6,900 nt of DNA from Akkermansiaceae bacterium (lineage in GTDB: Bacteria; Verrucomicrobiota; Verrucomicrobiia; Verrucomicrobiales; Akkermansiaceae). This document shows, piece after piece, positions 1-5,776 of this stretch. The number at the start of each line of letters is the position of its first letter. Position 1 is the stretch's first letter. A model generated the notes under the pieces. That model did not search any database, was not told the DNA's origin, and saw only the letters and a program-made list of their open reading frames with translations. Where the stretch lies: NCBI GenBank assembly GCA_020627645.1, contig JAHDGN010000178.1:1-6900 (forward strand), given 5' to 3'. The position numbers were made by a program, and so were the translations under genes.

Positions 1-331
1 GTCTAAAATTCAAAAAACTTCATTTAAAATCACACCCATTTTGTTGAGATTTCCACGCTTTCATCGTAATTTGCTTCCATTGTGATCGTACTTGGTTCAG
101 CGGGTTATGACAGGTCTGGCCCTTCGAGGAGTGCGGCGCTTCAGGGTAGGTTTTTCTGAGGCATCGCCAAAAGCTTTTGATGAGATTTTGAATTCCTGAT
201 GCGATCAGGTCGCAGAAGGGCGAGACTGACGTGGAATTGGTCAGACTCGCCCTGTTTTTACGACCTCATCAGTCGCCTTCGGTCTTGGCTATCCCTTAGC
301 AGGATGCTCCCCAGCAGAGCCTGGCTCCGTT
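1..331. other. Gene-free left edge, possibly within mobile-element debris
   Basis: I see no convincing gene here. The minus strand downstream of the zinc-ribbon gene would be expected to hold that element's transposase, but none of the three minus frames shows the transposase N-terminus seen at 1909. One minus frame stays open from 265 to 20 but has no upstream start codon and no recognisable motif. The only clear structure is the hairpin at 207-266. The stretch may be decayed or rearranged transposon sequence, or a junction whose other side lies outside the window. Confidence 0.5.
207..266 (+). terminator. Strong hairpin with T5 tail, likely rho-independent terminator
   Basis: Arms 217-230 (AGGGCGAGACTGAC) and 240-253 (GTCAGACTCGCCCT) pair over 14 positions with one A-A mismatch around a 9-base loop. 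They are followed by G and five T (255-259). An outer AGGTCG/CGACCT pair (207-212 and 261-266) extends the structure. The T tract exists only for plus-strand transcription, so the hairpin would end a transcript entering from left of the window. It could also act as a buffer against readthrough from a flanking gene. No gene that it would serve is visible here. Confidence 0.55.
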
Positions 332-1045
332 TCACCAAAATTCATCTGCAACCATGTGATGTTGCTGCAATTTCTGGTGCCATGTTGTCTTCTGGTGGCT
401 GGCTAAAGTGTCATTTGGTGTTGCCACTCGAAAAAGATTTTTGAATGCCGAGACGACTTGATGACAAAGTGGATTTTTCCCAGTGCCCAAGGAGCAGAAA
501 TCGCGCTGAACTGCTGTCTGGAAAGCTGAGGTGAGACATGATGCGTTTGGCAGTGCGAGCTTGAGTTCTTTGAGAGTCATCTCTTCGGCTGAGGAATTTT
601 GAGGGTCTTTTTCTGGAGGCCTGAGAAGAGCACTCAGGGATCTGAGCTGCCACTGATAGAGCCTGAATCGTTTTCTCCAGCGATAGCGAGTGCTTCGAGA
701 ACAAGAGTTGTTGTTGTCTTGGGGACGAGACTCGGAAGAAAAGGATTCGATGAGGGAGGAAACGGTTTGAGCCTGTAGTGTTGATCCTGGAATGCAGTGT
801 TCAAAGTGAATGGAGAAGGTGCGGCCGCATCCATTCTTGGAACGGCGATCAGAGCAGCAGAAACGCAGAGCTCGAATGTCGCTGTTACGGGATGATAGAT
901 TTCGCTGAGCTTTTGTTTTCACAAACCCATGCGCTTTGAGGTTTCCAGAGCATTGGCAATGAGGGCAAGGCTGAGAAAGAACAGCAAGGCGGAAGTTGAG
1001 AAACTCGCAGCTATCCAGAGCGACATCTGGGATAAATCGATACAT
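332..1045 (-). CDS. Zinc-ribbon IS accessory protein (orfA-type), intact copy
   Basis: This 237-residue protein is homologous along most of its length to the broken gene at 2077-2636, which lies directly upstream of a transposase. It is therefore probably the first gene of a related two-gene insertion sequence. A zinc-ribbon signature is visible: CPHC at residues 27-30, paired with a second knuckle around Cys64 and Cys73 (CCSDRRSKNGCGRTF). A Y-R-W-R-K-R segment near residue 121 matches a Y-R-W-W-K-R segment in the other copy and may belong to a DNA-binding helix. The shared region ends near the motif LTSAFQ...QRDF; about 55 more residues follow here that the other copy lacks. The ATG at 1045 has a GAAGG three bases upstream, a reasonable ribosome site. 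No transposase follows it inside the window, so it may be an orphan. DNA binding at element ends is an inference; I know of no biochemical role. Confidence 0.6.
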   Translation of the reverse strand: MYRFIPDVALDSCEFLNFRLAVLSQPCPHCQCSGNLKAHGFVKTKAQRNLSSRNSDIRALRFCCSDRRSKNGCGRTFSIHFEHCIPGSTLQAQTVSSLIESFSSESRPQDNNNSCSRSTRYRWRKRFRLYQWQLRSLSALLRPPEKDPQNSSAEEMTLKELKLALPNASCLTSAFQTAVQRDFCSLGTGKNPLCHQVVSAFKNLFRVATPNDTLASHQKTTWHQKLQQHHMVADEFW

Positions 1046-1189
1046 GAACCTTCATTGTATCAGAGGATCATCTGTTGAGGAGAATATTTCACGGCATGGC
1101 CGAATTAGCGCTGTGTTTTGCGTAAAGTTCTACGATGACAATTTGGTAAAAAACGGGGCAAAAACACGACCACAGGGTGAAAATTTACA
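332..1189 (-). mobile_element. IS-derived segment inserted in the transposase gene (inner element)
   Basis: The segment comprises the intact zinc-ribbon gene and 144 bp upstream of it. Its proposed outer end is 1189, where the minus strand reads TGTAAATTTTCACC and recognisable transposase coding stops abruptly. The distance from this end to the ATG (144 bp) is like that proposed for the neighbouring element (163 bp). The opposite end was not found and probably lies left of position 1, so target-site duplications cannot be checked. The end is inferred from loss of homology and a TG start, not from a paired inverted repeat. Confidence 0.4.
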
Positions 1190-1909
1190 GGTGGTAATCT
1201 GGCTAAACTCTTTGGCTTTGTAGTTGCTGCCGTTGTCGGCGTAGATGGCTTTTGGGACACCGCGTTTGTATAGGGCGAGTTGAAGGCAGTGGATGAGGTT
1301 TTCGGTGTCGTCAGCGAGGTAGAACTGGCCGTGTGGGATGACGCGTGAGGCGTCGTCGATGAAGCAGATGAGGAAGACCTGGGTGGGCTTTTTTGCGTTG
1401 CGATTAAACCAGAGGTATGGGCCATGGAGGGTGTCAACCTGCCACATGTCATTGGCGTGAGCCTTGGCAAAGGCGCGTCGCCGTTTGGGTGAGTCTTGAT
1501 CCGCTTTGAGGAGGCCGTATTTGTTGACGGCGCGTCGGAAGGTGTTCGGTGCGATTTGCTCTCGCCGCAGGACTCCTTGTTCGATGTAGGCTCGGTAAAG
1601 GGCTTGGATGTTGGGAGTTTTTTGACGGAAGGATGGAAGGACTTGTTCGATGGCTTCGAGCAAGTCCTCCGGGGCGACTTTGCGCATGGTTCCTTTGTCG
1701 CTGCGGACGGGGTTCTCTGTGATTCCGTGGCGGCGATAGTAATACCACCAAGTCTGGATGGTTCGCCAGGTGAACTGGTGGGGATGGCCGTCCTCGTCTT
1801 TGAAGATCATTTGGCTCACCGCTTTGTATTGAGCCATCATGCTGTTACCTGGGGCGTGTTCAAGCGCGCCAAGGACACGCATTTTAAGGTAGTTTGAGAT
1901 ACGTTTCAT
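1130..1909 (-). pseudogene. DDE (rve-type) transposase, C-terminally truncated
   Basis: This is the transposase of the older insertion sequence. From the ATG at 1909 it starts MKRISNYLKMRVLG. A TTG four codons upstream also keeps the frame, but the ATG is the better start. An N-terminal helical region probably includes a helix-turn-helix (around TWRTIQTWWYYYRRHG). An integrase-type core follows, with the first catalytic Asp in WQVDTLHG (residue 159) and the second in YADNGSNY (residue 225). The third catalytic residue, Glu, is absent. After KAKEFSQITT, at about 1190, the frame enters unrelated sequence and runs about 20 non-native codons to a stop at 1130. Roughly the last third of such an enzyme is therefore missing and the product cannot be active. 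The core resembles IS481, IS21 and TniA-type enzymes; I cannot decide the family. It lies 167 bp downstream of its zinc-ribbon partner on the same strand. Confidence 0.8.
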
Positions 1910-2076
1910 CTGTGGGGACAAAACGTGGCAGAGAAGGCCACGGAGGTGAGATGTTCAGATTGTGTTGCCGGGTGTTTTTGTTCGGGATGGTCTGGGGTGA
2001 CCCGATGTCAAAATGGAAAAGTGGGGATTGAGTCAGGTGGGTTTTGAGGAGCAATGGGCTTACAAATGATCTTTTG
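1910..2076. other. Spacer between the two outer-element genes
   Basis: The 167 bp separate the stop of the zinc-ribbon gene from the ATG of the transposase. A long minus-strand frame crosses here (1884-2342), but its predicted product is low-complexity Thr/Ser/Pro sequence in a different register from the zinc-ribbon homology, so I do not treat it as a gene. No internal promoter or strong ribosome site for the transposase stands out. Confidence 0.4.
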
Positions 2077-2636
2077 TTAGGGGAGGAAATCCAGTTGCTG
2101 TTGATACTGGAACGCGGTGATCGGGCAGCGCTTGTTAGGGTAAGCCTGAGTGAGGTGAAGGAAGGTGGTGTTGCTGGAGCAGTGGTGTTGCTGGCGTGGC
2201 GGTGGATGGGTGCGTGAGAGATGGCTACGCAGATGTGGTAGATGACGCAGCCAACGTTTCCACCATCGATAGGCCGTGGAAATGGAGAAGGGAAAATTTT
2301 TTTGATACCAAATTCGATAAAGTGATTGGCCTTGAACAGCACTGGAAATCAGGTCGAGAAGTTGGGAAGATGCGATACTGGTATGGGCGATGAGGTGACT
2401 CCAAAGGATGGAGAAGGTGCGACCACATCCTTGATGACTGCGGCGGTTGGAGCAAAAAAACGTATTCTTCTCACCTCGCGTTGATGATAATAAGCGCGGT
2501 ATCCGCTGGAGTATCCGTGTCGGTTGATGGTTCCAGACTGTTGGCAGCGGGGGCAGGGTTTACGACGAATCTCCACAGCGAGGCTGAGTAACTTGTGGTG
2601 ATTTAGAGGGAGGAGATAAGTGAACTTTAGTTTCAT
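2077..2636 (-). pseudogene. Zinc-ribbon IS accessory gene (orfA-type) with a one-base shift
   Basis: From ATG 2636 the frame encodes MKLKFTYLL and the first zinc knuckle (CPRC), then reaches RIRFF at a run of seven T (A7 at 2454-2460 on the plus strand) and leaves the homologous frame, stopping at 2349. Re-reading one base at the run restores homology at once: CSNRRSHQGCGRTFSI supplies the second zinc knuckle. The restored frame continues through STAYRWWKRW and AYPNKRCPITAFQ to a stop at 2077-2079. The intact homologue at 332-1045 aligns across the junction as RFCCSDRRSKNGCGRTFSI. Total length with the shift mended is about 186 residues. Simple loss of one T is the easiest reading. Because the run is arranged T TTT TTT in the zero frame, a true -1 recoding site or transcript slippage cannot be excluded. 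Confidence 0.7.
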
Positions 2637-2711
2637 CTCGTGTATTTTACCTTTGGAGGCAAGCCCGACTCCGCATTAGATCATTTTATCTGAAGTTAGT
2701 CGGAGAAACCC

Positions 2712-2791
2712 GTCTCAATAAGACGAGAGAATCAGCGTTCCACGAGGTTTATCAGACATGCAAACTGCTGTTCAATGTTGTCTCAATAAGA
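2712..2791. repeat. 12-bp direct repeat pair GTCTCAATAAGA
   Basis: GTCTCAATAAGA occurs at 2712-2723 and again at 2780-2791, 68 bp apart. The first copy also forms a perfect small hairpin, CGTCT-CAATA-AGACG (2711-2725). An inverted pair, GTTCCACG at 2737-2744 and CGTGGAAC at 2802-2809, overlaps the same area. Repeated short motifs just outside an IS gene are often transposase binding sites at the element's end, which fits the position upstream of the zinc-ribbon gene. Confidence 0.5.
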
Positions 2792-3025
2792 GGCATACAC
2801 CCGTGGAACAAAAATGACCGAATTAAGACTGACTTTTGCTCAGAACTTAACGATGTCAGTTTGGGAGATTTTCAGCCAGGATTACGATCAGGAGCTGGGA
2901 ATCTACAATCAATTTTGAAGCCCCAAACAGAGTTTTGTTAGCTGTTCTGATGACTCTAAATTTTTTGGTTTTCTTGGGTGTCATTTGGGATTTAAAAACC
3001 GCTTGGGCTCGTTGGACGACATCAA

Positions 3026-3063
3026 CACAGATTTCGATGAATTGAGACAGATTGGGGGGATTG
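3026..3063 (+). repeat. 38-bp intergenic repeat, copy 1
   Basis: It starts CACAGATTTCGATGAATT and ends CAGATTGGGGGGATTG. It matches copy 2 (3477-3514) at 35 of 38 positions with no gaps. It sits between genes and runs straight into the hairpin at 3061-3101. Dispersed repeats containing CACAGATT-type units occur between genes in many bacteria; I infer a repetitive intergenic family of this genome. Confidence 0.7.
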
Positions 3064-3101
3064 AGAAGCTAGGGGGAACTGCTCAACCCCTGGCTTCTCA
3101 A
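3061..3101. other. 15-bp-stem hairpin attached to repeat copy 1
   Basis: TTGAGAAGCTAGGGG (3061-3075) pairs with CCCCTGGCTTCTCAA (3087-3101) over 15 positions. Only one is non-Watson-Crick (a G-T wobble), and the loop is 11 bases. No T tract follows on either strand, so it does not look like an ordinary intrinsic terminator. It begins at the last three bases of the 38-bp repeat, so repeat and hairpin may be one mobile intergenic unit, comparable in design to REP-type palindromes. Confidence 0.6.
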
Positions 3102-3201
3102 CTGAAGAGCTCTTGGTATCATGAGTGCTACTTGACACTCAAAAATTGAAAACCTCGAAAAATATAGATTTGGTGTTGAAGCCTCGAAATGTAAAAAATT
3201 G

Positions 3202-3393
3202 ATGAGCAATTATTTCCTTCTTTTCTCAAAAATTACCTTAGATGACATGATCATCGTGCAAGTGGTTTCTTTGATCTTGATCTCAGGATTGATCTGGCTG
3301 GGGCGCAGGCACGGTTTGCCAATTTGGTTCTTTTTGTTGCTTTTCTTTGCAATTTTGATTCGTCAAATTATCTCTTGGTATTTTGAGTCTTAG
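3202..3393 (+). CDS. Small two-helix membrane protein, hypothetical
   Basis: The 63-residue product from ATG 3202 has no family I recognise. Two hydrophobic stretches look like membrane helices: about residues 17-34 (IIVQVVSLILISGLIWLG) and about 41-61 (PIWFFLLLFFAILIRQIISWY). They are joined by a short basic turn, RRHG, which would favour a cytoplasmic loop. The end is polar and acidic (FES). A TTG directly before the ATG would add one residue. No clear ribosome site precedes it; the upstream bases are A-rich. It stands alone between two repeat copies, with no operon partner. The membrane-like composition argues for a real gene, while the lack of homology, isolation and short length argue against. 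Function unknown. Confidence 0.4.
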   Translation: MSNYFLLFSKITLDDMIIVQVVSLILISGLIWLGRRHGLPIWFFLLLFFAILIRQIISWYFES

Positions 3394-3617
3394 CTTTAGC
3401 TGAAGGGAATTCTCAGTTTGCGGTATGTGGTGCATCATATGAGGTCGTGAGCATTTCTTCGTGGAAGGATTGTAAGCACAGATTTCGATGGATTAAGGCA
3501 GATTGGGGGGATTGGGGGTGAGGATAGGGGCGCATGAAGCGGGCTATGCTTAACCCTCGGGTGCCCATTTGAGGTGACCTTGGCATGGGGCAATTCGGCG
3601 AGTGGAAGTGGTGTCTT
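3394..3617. other. Intergenic region holding repeat copy 2
   Basis: No open frame of note. The only recognisable item is the second 38-bp repeat at 3477-3514, followed by a G-rich stretch and a partly similar AACCC segment. There the hairpin seen after copy 1 is not preserved as a strong stem. Confidence 0.4.
3477..3514 (+). repeat. 38-bp intergenic repeat, copy 2
   Basis: It is the same unit as 3026-3063 in the same orientation, differing at three positions (two A/G and one G/A). It lies 451 bp from copy 1, with the small membrane-protein gene between them. The bases after it (GGGGGTGAGGATAGGGG) differ from those after copy 1, so this copy either lost its hairpin or never had the same one. 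Confidence 0.7.
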
Positions 3618-3795
3618 TAAGTGCTTGCAAATAGTTGTTGCGTGGATGGATTTGATGGCGTTAGTTCTTTAGGGTCAATCTTCGGACTATTTTTCGGGGG
3701 TCGATAGTGATCATTACGACGATGTTTTTTGACATTTCGGGGTGGCGCTGATCGATGTGACTGTTGATCTGATTTGAGAAAGCGCACTTTAAGAT
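3618..3795 (+). promoter_or_regulatory. Upstream leader of sulfatase 1, duplicated ahead of sulfatase 2
   Basis: The 178 bp before the first sulfatase align with the 181 bp before the second. Similarity starts at TAAGTGC(T/C)TGCAAATA and includes an identical GATGTTTTTTGAC block (3721-3733). It continues to AGAAAGC-CAC and AA-AT-ATGAA around the start codon. The region should hold the promoter and translation start signals of both genes. TTGACA at 3729-3734 could be a -35 box, but no matching -10 at normal spacing is evident. No Shine-Dalgarno sequence lies 5-10 bases before the ATG in either copy. Confidence 0.5.
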
Positions 3796-5499
3796 ATGAA
3801 TTTTAAGACTCTCGTGATCGGAATGTTTGGTGTTGGGGCTAGCTTGTTAGCTGCGAGTGATCTCGTGGTTGAGCAGGTGGATTATGATGCTGGGACTTCA
3901 AGTCTCACGTTAAGGTGGAGTTCTGCTCCTGGTGAGAGTTTTGATATTCAGGTGTCAGGTCATCTCGAGCAATGGACGGGGGTGCTGGCGAGTGGGGTGG
4001 CTGCTGATGGGGGAGGGTCAACGACTCGGACTTTTGATCTTTCTCAGTCGAATTGGAATTCGGAGGATCGACTTTTTATCCGGGTTTGTCGGACGTCGCC
4101 CTTCACTCCGCCGAATATCGTGTTTTTACTTTCCGATGATCAGGCGACGTATTCTTTGCGTTGCTATGGTAATGATGAGATGATTACGCCGGAGCAGGAT
4201 CGGATTGCCTCGGACGGCATGATTTTCGACCGCAATTATGTGACTTCTCCTCATTGTATGCCGGCACGGGGAACGATCTTTTCGGGGATGCATGAGTATA
4301 AGCATGGGGCGAGTTTTGAGACGGCAAACTTTACGCCGGAAATCTGGAACAATTCTTATCCAACGCTTTTGCAAAATGCGGGTTATCGGACTGGTTTTTC
4401 GGGAAAGATCGGGTTGGAGGGGTTGCAAGAGATTGATCGTGGTGACGGCTTTGATGTCTATGCGCCAGGCCCTCAGCGGCAGTCATCATATACGATGGCG
4501 AACATCCCTGGGCTGGCTCAGTATGCGGCGGAGTTTCCTCATGCGACCCGTGCTCTGGGTGCTTGGGGGCGGGATTTTATATCGAGTTCAGTCGCTTTAG
4601 GGCAGCCGTTCTGCATGTCGATTTCGTTCAAAGCACCTCATAAGGAAACTGGGACTCATCCCTTTGATCCTATTTTTGCGAATGATTACTTGGATCCGGT
4701 CACTGGAAGTACGATGTCTTTTACGAAGCCTGGGAACTTCGGTCGTGATTTTGCGGATTTGAGGCCGCCTCAGTCTCGTTCTGGTAAGATGTGGGATCGT
4801 TTTGTGACTTGGGGTTATCAGGATGATTACGACAATGCAGTGGCTCCCTATTATCGGGAAATCTTGGGAATTGATGCGGCAATTAAGATGATCCGTGACG
4901 AGTTAGCCCAGCAGGGTATTGCGGACAATACGGTGATTATTTATACGAGTGACAACGGTTATCTTTTGGGGTCGCATGGGTTTGCGGCCAAAAATTATCC
5001 GATGGAAGAAGCTTCGCGAACACCTTTGATGATTTACGATCCGAGGGCGGTGACGAGCGGGCAACAGATGCGGTGCAAACGGTTGACTGCTAATCTTGAT
5101 ATTGCACCGACGATTCTTGATTTGGCTGGAGTGGACATTCCGGCGAATATGGATGGGTTAAGCCTGGTGCCGCTTTTGAACGACCCGACGACGGGTGGGC
5201 ATGATCAGGTGGCGATTTATTGTAAGGCTTCGTTTGAAAATCAAGCTTCGCTCACGGTGGTGAGCAATGACATTAAGTATTCCTATTGGTGGGGGTCTCC
5301 GGCTCCAGTGGAGGAGCTTTTTGATCTCAACAATGATCCTTTAGAAATTAATAATTTGGCGAGTGATGCAAATTTCGCTGGTTTGCTGAATACGATGAGA
5401 GCGAAATATGATGAGGAGCAACAGGCGTGGGTTCAGAATTGTGTTCAGTATGGGGGGTATCCTGGGTTCGGGAACAACTTTGTGAGGACGATTCCTTAA
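3796..5499 (+). CDS. Secreted type I sulfatase (formylglycine-dependent), complete
   Basis: This enzyme of the arylsulfatase/alkaline phosphatase-like fold hydrolyses sulfate esters outside the cytoplasm, probably on sulfated polysaccharide. Order in the 567 residues: signal peptide 1 to about 21 (Lys4, hydrophobic core, small residues AAS); a β-sandwich-like domain about 22-100 (LTLRWSSAPGESFDIQ, LEQWT, FIRV); and the sulfatase domain from about 105. Visible active-site elements are Asp114-Asp115 (FLLSDDQ), Cys154 in CMPAR (converted to formylglycine), Lys204 in GKIG, His282 in APHK, Asp386-Asn387 with His394 in SDNGYLLGSHG, and Lys399 with Arg408 in KNYPMEEASRTPL. The C-terminal subdomain has NLDIAPTILDLAGV and EELFDLNNDPLEINNLA. 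Length and motifs indicate a complete enzyme. The ATG fits both the signal peptide and conservation with the next gene; no Shine-Dalgarno site is seen. A formylglycine-generating enzyme is needed and is not encoded here. The exact substrate cannot be told. Confidence 0.93.
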   Translation: MNFKTLVIGMFGVGASLLAASDLVVEQVDYDAGTSSLTLRWSSAPGESFDIQVSGHLEQWTGVLASGVAADGGGSTTRTFDLSQSNWNSEDRLFIRVCRTSPFTPPNIVFLLSDDQATYSLRCYGNDEMITPEQDRIASDGMIFDRNYVTSPHCMPARGTIFSGMHEYKHGASFETANFTPEIWNNSYPTLLQNAGYRTGFSGKIGLEGLQEIDRGDGFDVYAPGPQRQSSYTMANIPGLAQYAAEFPHATRALGAWGRDFISSSVALGQPFCMSISFKAPHKETGTHPFDPIFANDYLDPVTGSTMSFTKPGNFGRDFADLRPPQSRSGKMWDRFVTWGYQDDYDNAVAPYYREILGIDAAIKMIRDELAQQGIADNTVIIYTSDNGYLLGSHGFAAKNYPMEEASRTPLMIYDPRAVTSGQQMRCKRLTANLDIAPTILDLAGVDIPANMDGLSLVPLLNDPTTGGHDQVAIYCKASFENQASLTVVSNDIKYSYWWGSPAPVEELFDLNNDPLEINNLASDANFAGLLNTMRAKYDEEQQAWVQNCVQYGGYPGFGNNFVRTIP

Positions 5500-5776
5500 G
5501 TTCTGGGTAGGGGGGAGTCAGTTGAGGCCGAGGGATTTTTTGACGTTGATATGAATTGGTGGTTAAGCTTTTGAGGTTTGTCAGGGTGTTGGATTTTCGG
5601 CGTTGGTTATTGTATAGCTGTTGGCTTATAGGGGAGCTGTCGCTCCGTGGGTGGTTTGGGGTTTTAGGGTGAGGGTGGATTTCTTTTTTGGTGAGGGGGA
5701 GGTGAGGGGAGGTACTTGGATTGAGGTCTGAGACTCCCTCCATGGCTTCAGGAAAGGTGCGGAAAGATTCGGTTAA
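5500..5776. other. G-rich spacer between the two sulfatase genes
   Basis: No gene is supported; the long minus frame over 5348-5743 is a Ser/Pro/Thr-rich shadow. The plus strand is unusually rich in G and T and carries a four-run G tract at 5649-5675. A 5-bp hairpin at 5633-5646 is the nearest thing to a terminator, and it is weak. Together with the separate leader, this suggests the second gene is not simply an operon partner of the first. Confidence 0.45.
5649..5675 (+). other. Potential G-quadruplex motif
   Basis: Four G runs (5649-5651, 5658-5661, 5667-5669, 5673-5675) are separated by loops of 6, 5 and 3 bases, meeting the usual G3-N1-7 pattern. It lies on the sense strand about 150 bp after the sulfatase 1 stop, so it would be in any readthrough RNA. 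The whole spacer is G-rich, so chance occurrence is quite possible. Confidence 0.4.

Larger units (their letters stand above)
1190..2799 (-). mobile_element. Remnant of a two-gene insertion sequence (outer element)
   Basis: It comprises a broken zinc-ribbon gene (2636-2077), a 167-bp spacer and a truncated DDE transposase (1909-1190), co-oriented in the order expected of an orfA-orfB element. The left boundary is where transposase coding is interrupted at 1189/1190. The right boundary at 2799 is tentative: the minus strand there reads TGTATGCC and is followed inward by a repeated TCTTATTGAGAC motif, typical of element ends that carry several transposase sites. With one gene shifted and the other cut, the element should be unable to move by itself. 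Confidence 0.6.
2637..3201. other. Intergenic region with repeats, no supported gene
   Basis: No frame in this 565-bp stretch gives a credible protein. A 42-codon minus frame (2856-2984) has nothing to support it. The left part (to about 2800) probably contains the upstream end of the outer insertion sequence. The right part carries the first copy of a 38-bp repeat and a strong hairpin, annotated separately. The last 80 bp before 3202 are AT-rich and could hold a promoter for the small membrane protein, but no -35/-10 pair has acceptable spacing. Confidence 0.45.

Noticed and set aside
20..38. Possible second end of the inner IS (minus GGGTGTGATTTTAAATGA resembling the complement of TGTAAATTTTCACCC)
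   Set aside because: The match needs gaps and mismatches in an AT-rich context, and the bases left of it do not resume the interrupted transposase frame.
20..265. Minus frame open for 81 codons at the left edge
   Set aside because: There is no start codon until near its end and no recognisable motif. It crosses the terminator-like hairpin, so coding is unlikely.
1496..1897. 133-codon plus frame opposite the transposase
   Set aside because: It is antisense to a clear DDE transposase, which has catalytic motifs in the other strand.
1884..2342. 152-codon minus-strand frame across the end of the zinc-ribbon pseudogene and the spacer
   Set aside because: It is out of register with the zinc-ribbon homology that covers 2077-2342, and its product is low-complexity Thr/Ser/Pro-rich. 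The register giving STAYRWWKRW and PITAFQ is the one matched by the paralogue.
2856..2984. 42-codon minus ORF starting MTPKKTKKFR
   Set aside because: It is short, has no ribosome site and no recognised family, and lies in repeat-bearing intergenic DNA.
3132..3168. TTGACA (3132-3137) and TATAGA (3163-3168) as a promoter for the small membrane protein
   Set aside because: Spacing of 25 bases is far outside the normal 16-18.
5633..5646. GGAGC-TGTC-GCTCC hairpin as terminator of sulfatase 1
   Set aside because: It has only a 5-bp stem, and the following sequence is G-rich rather than a T tract.
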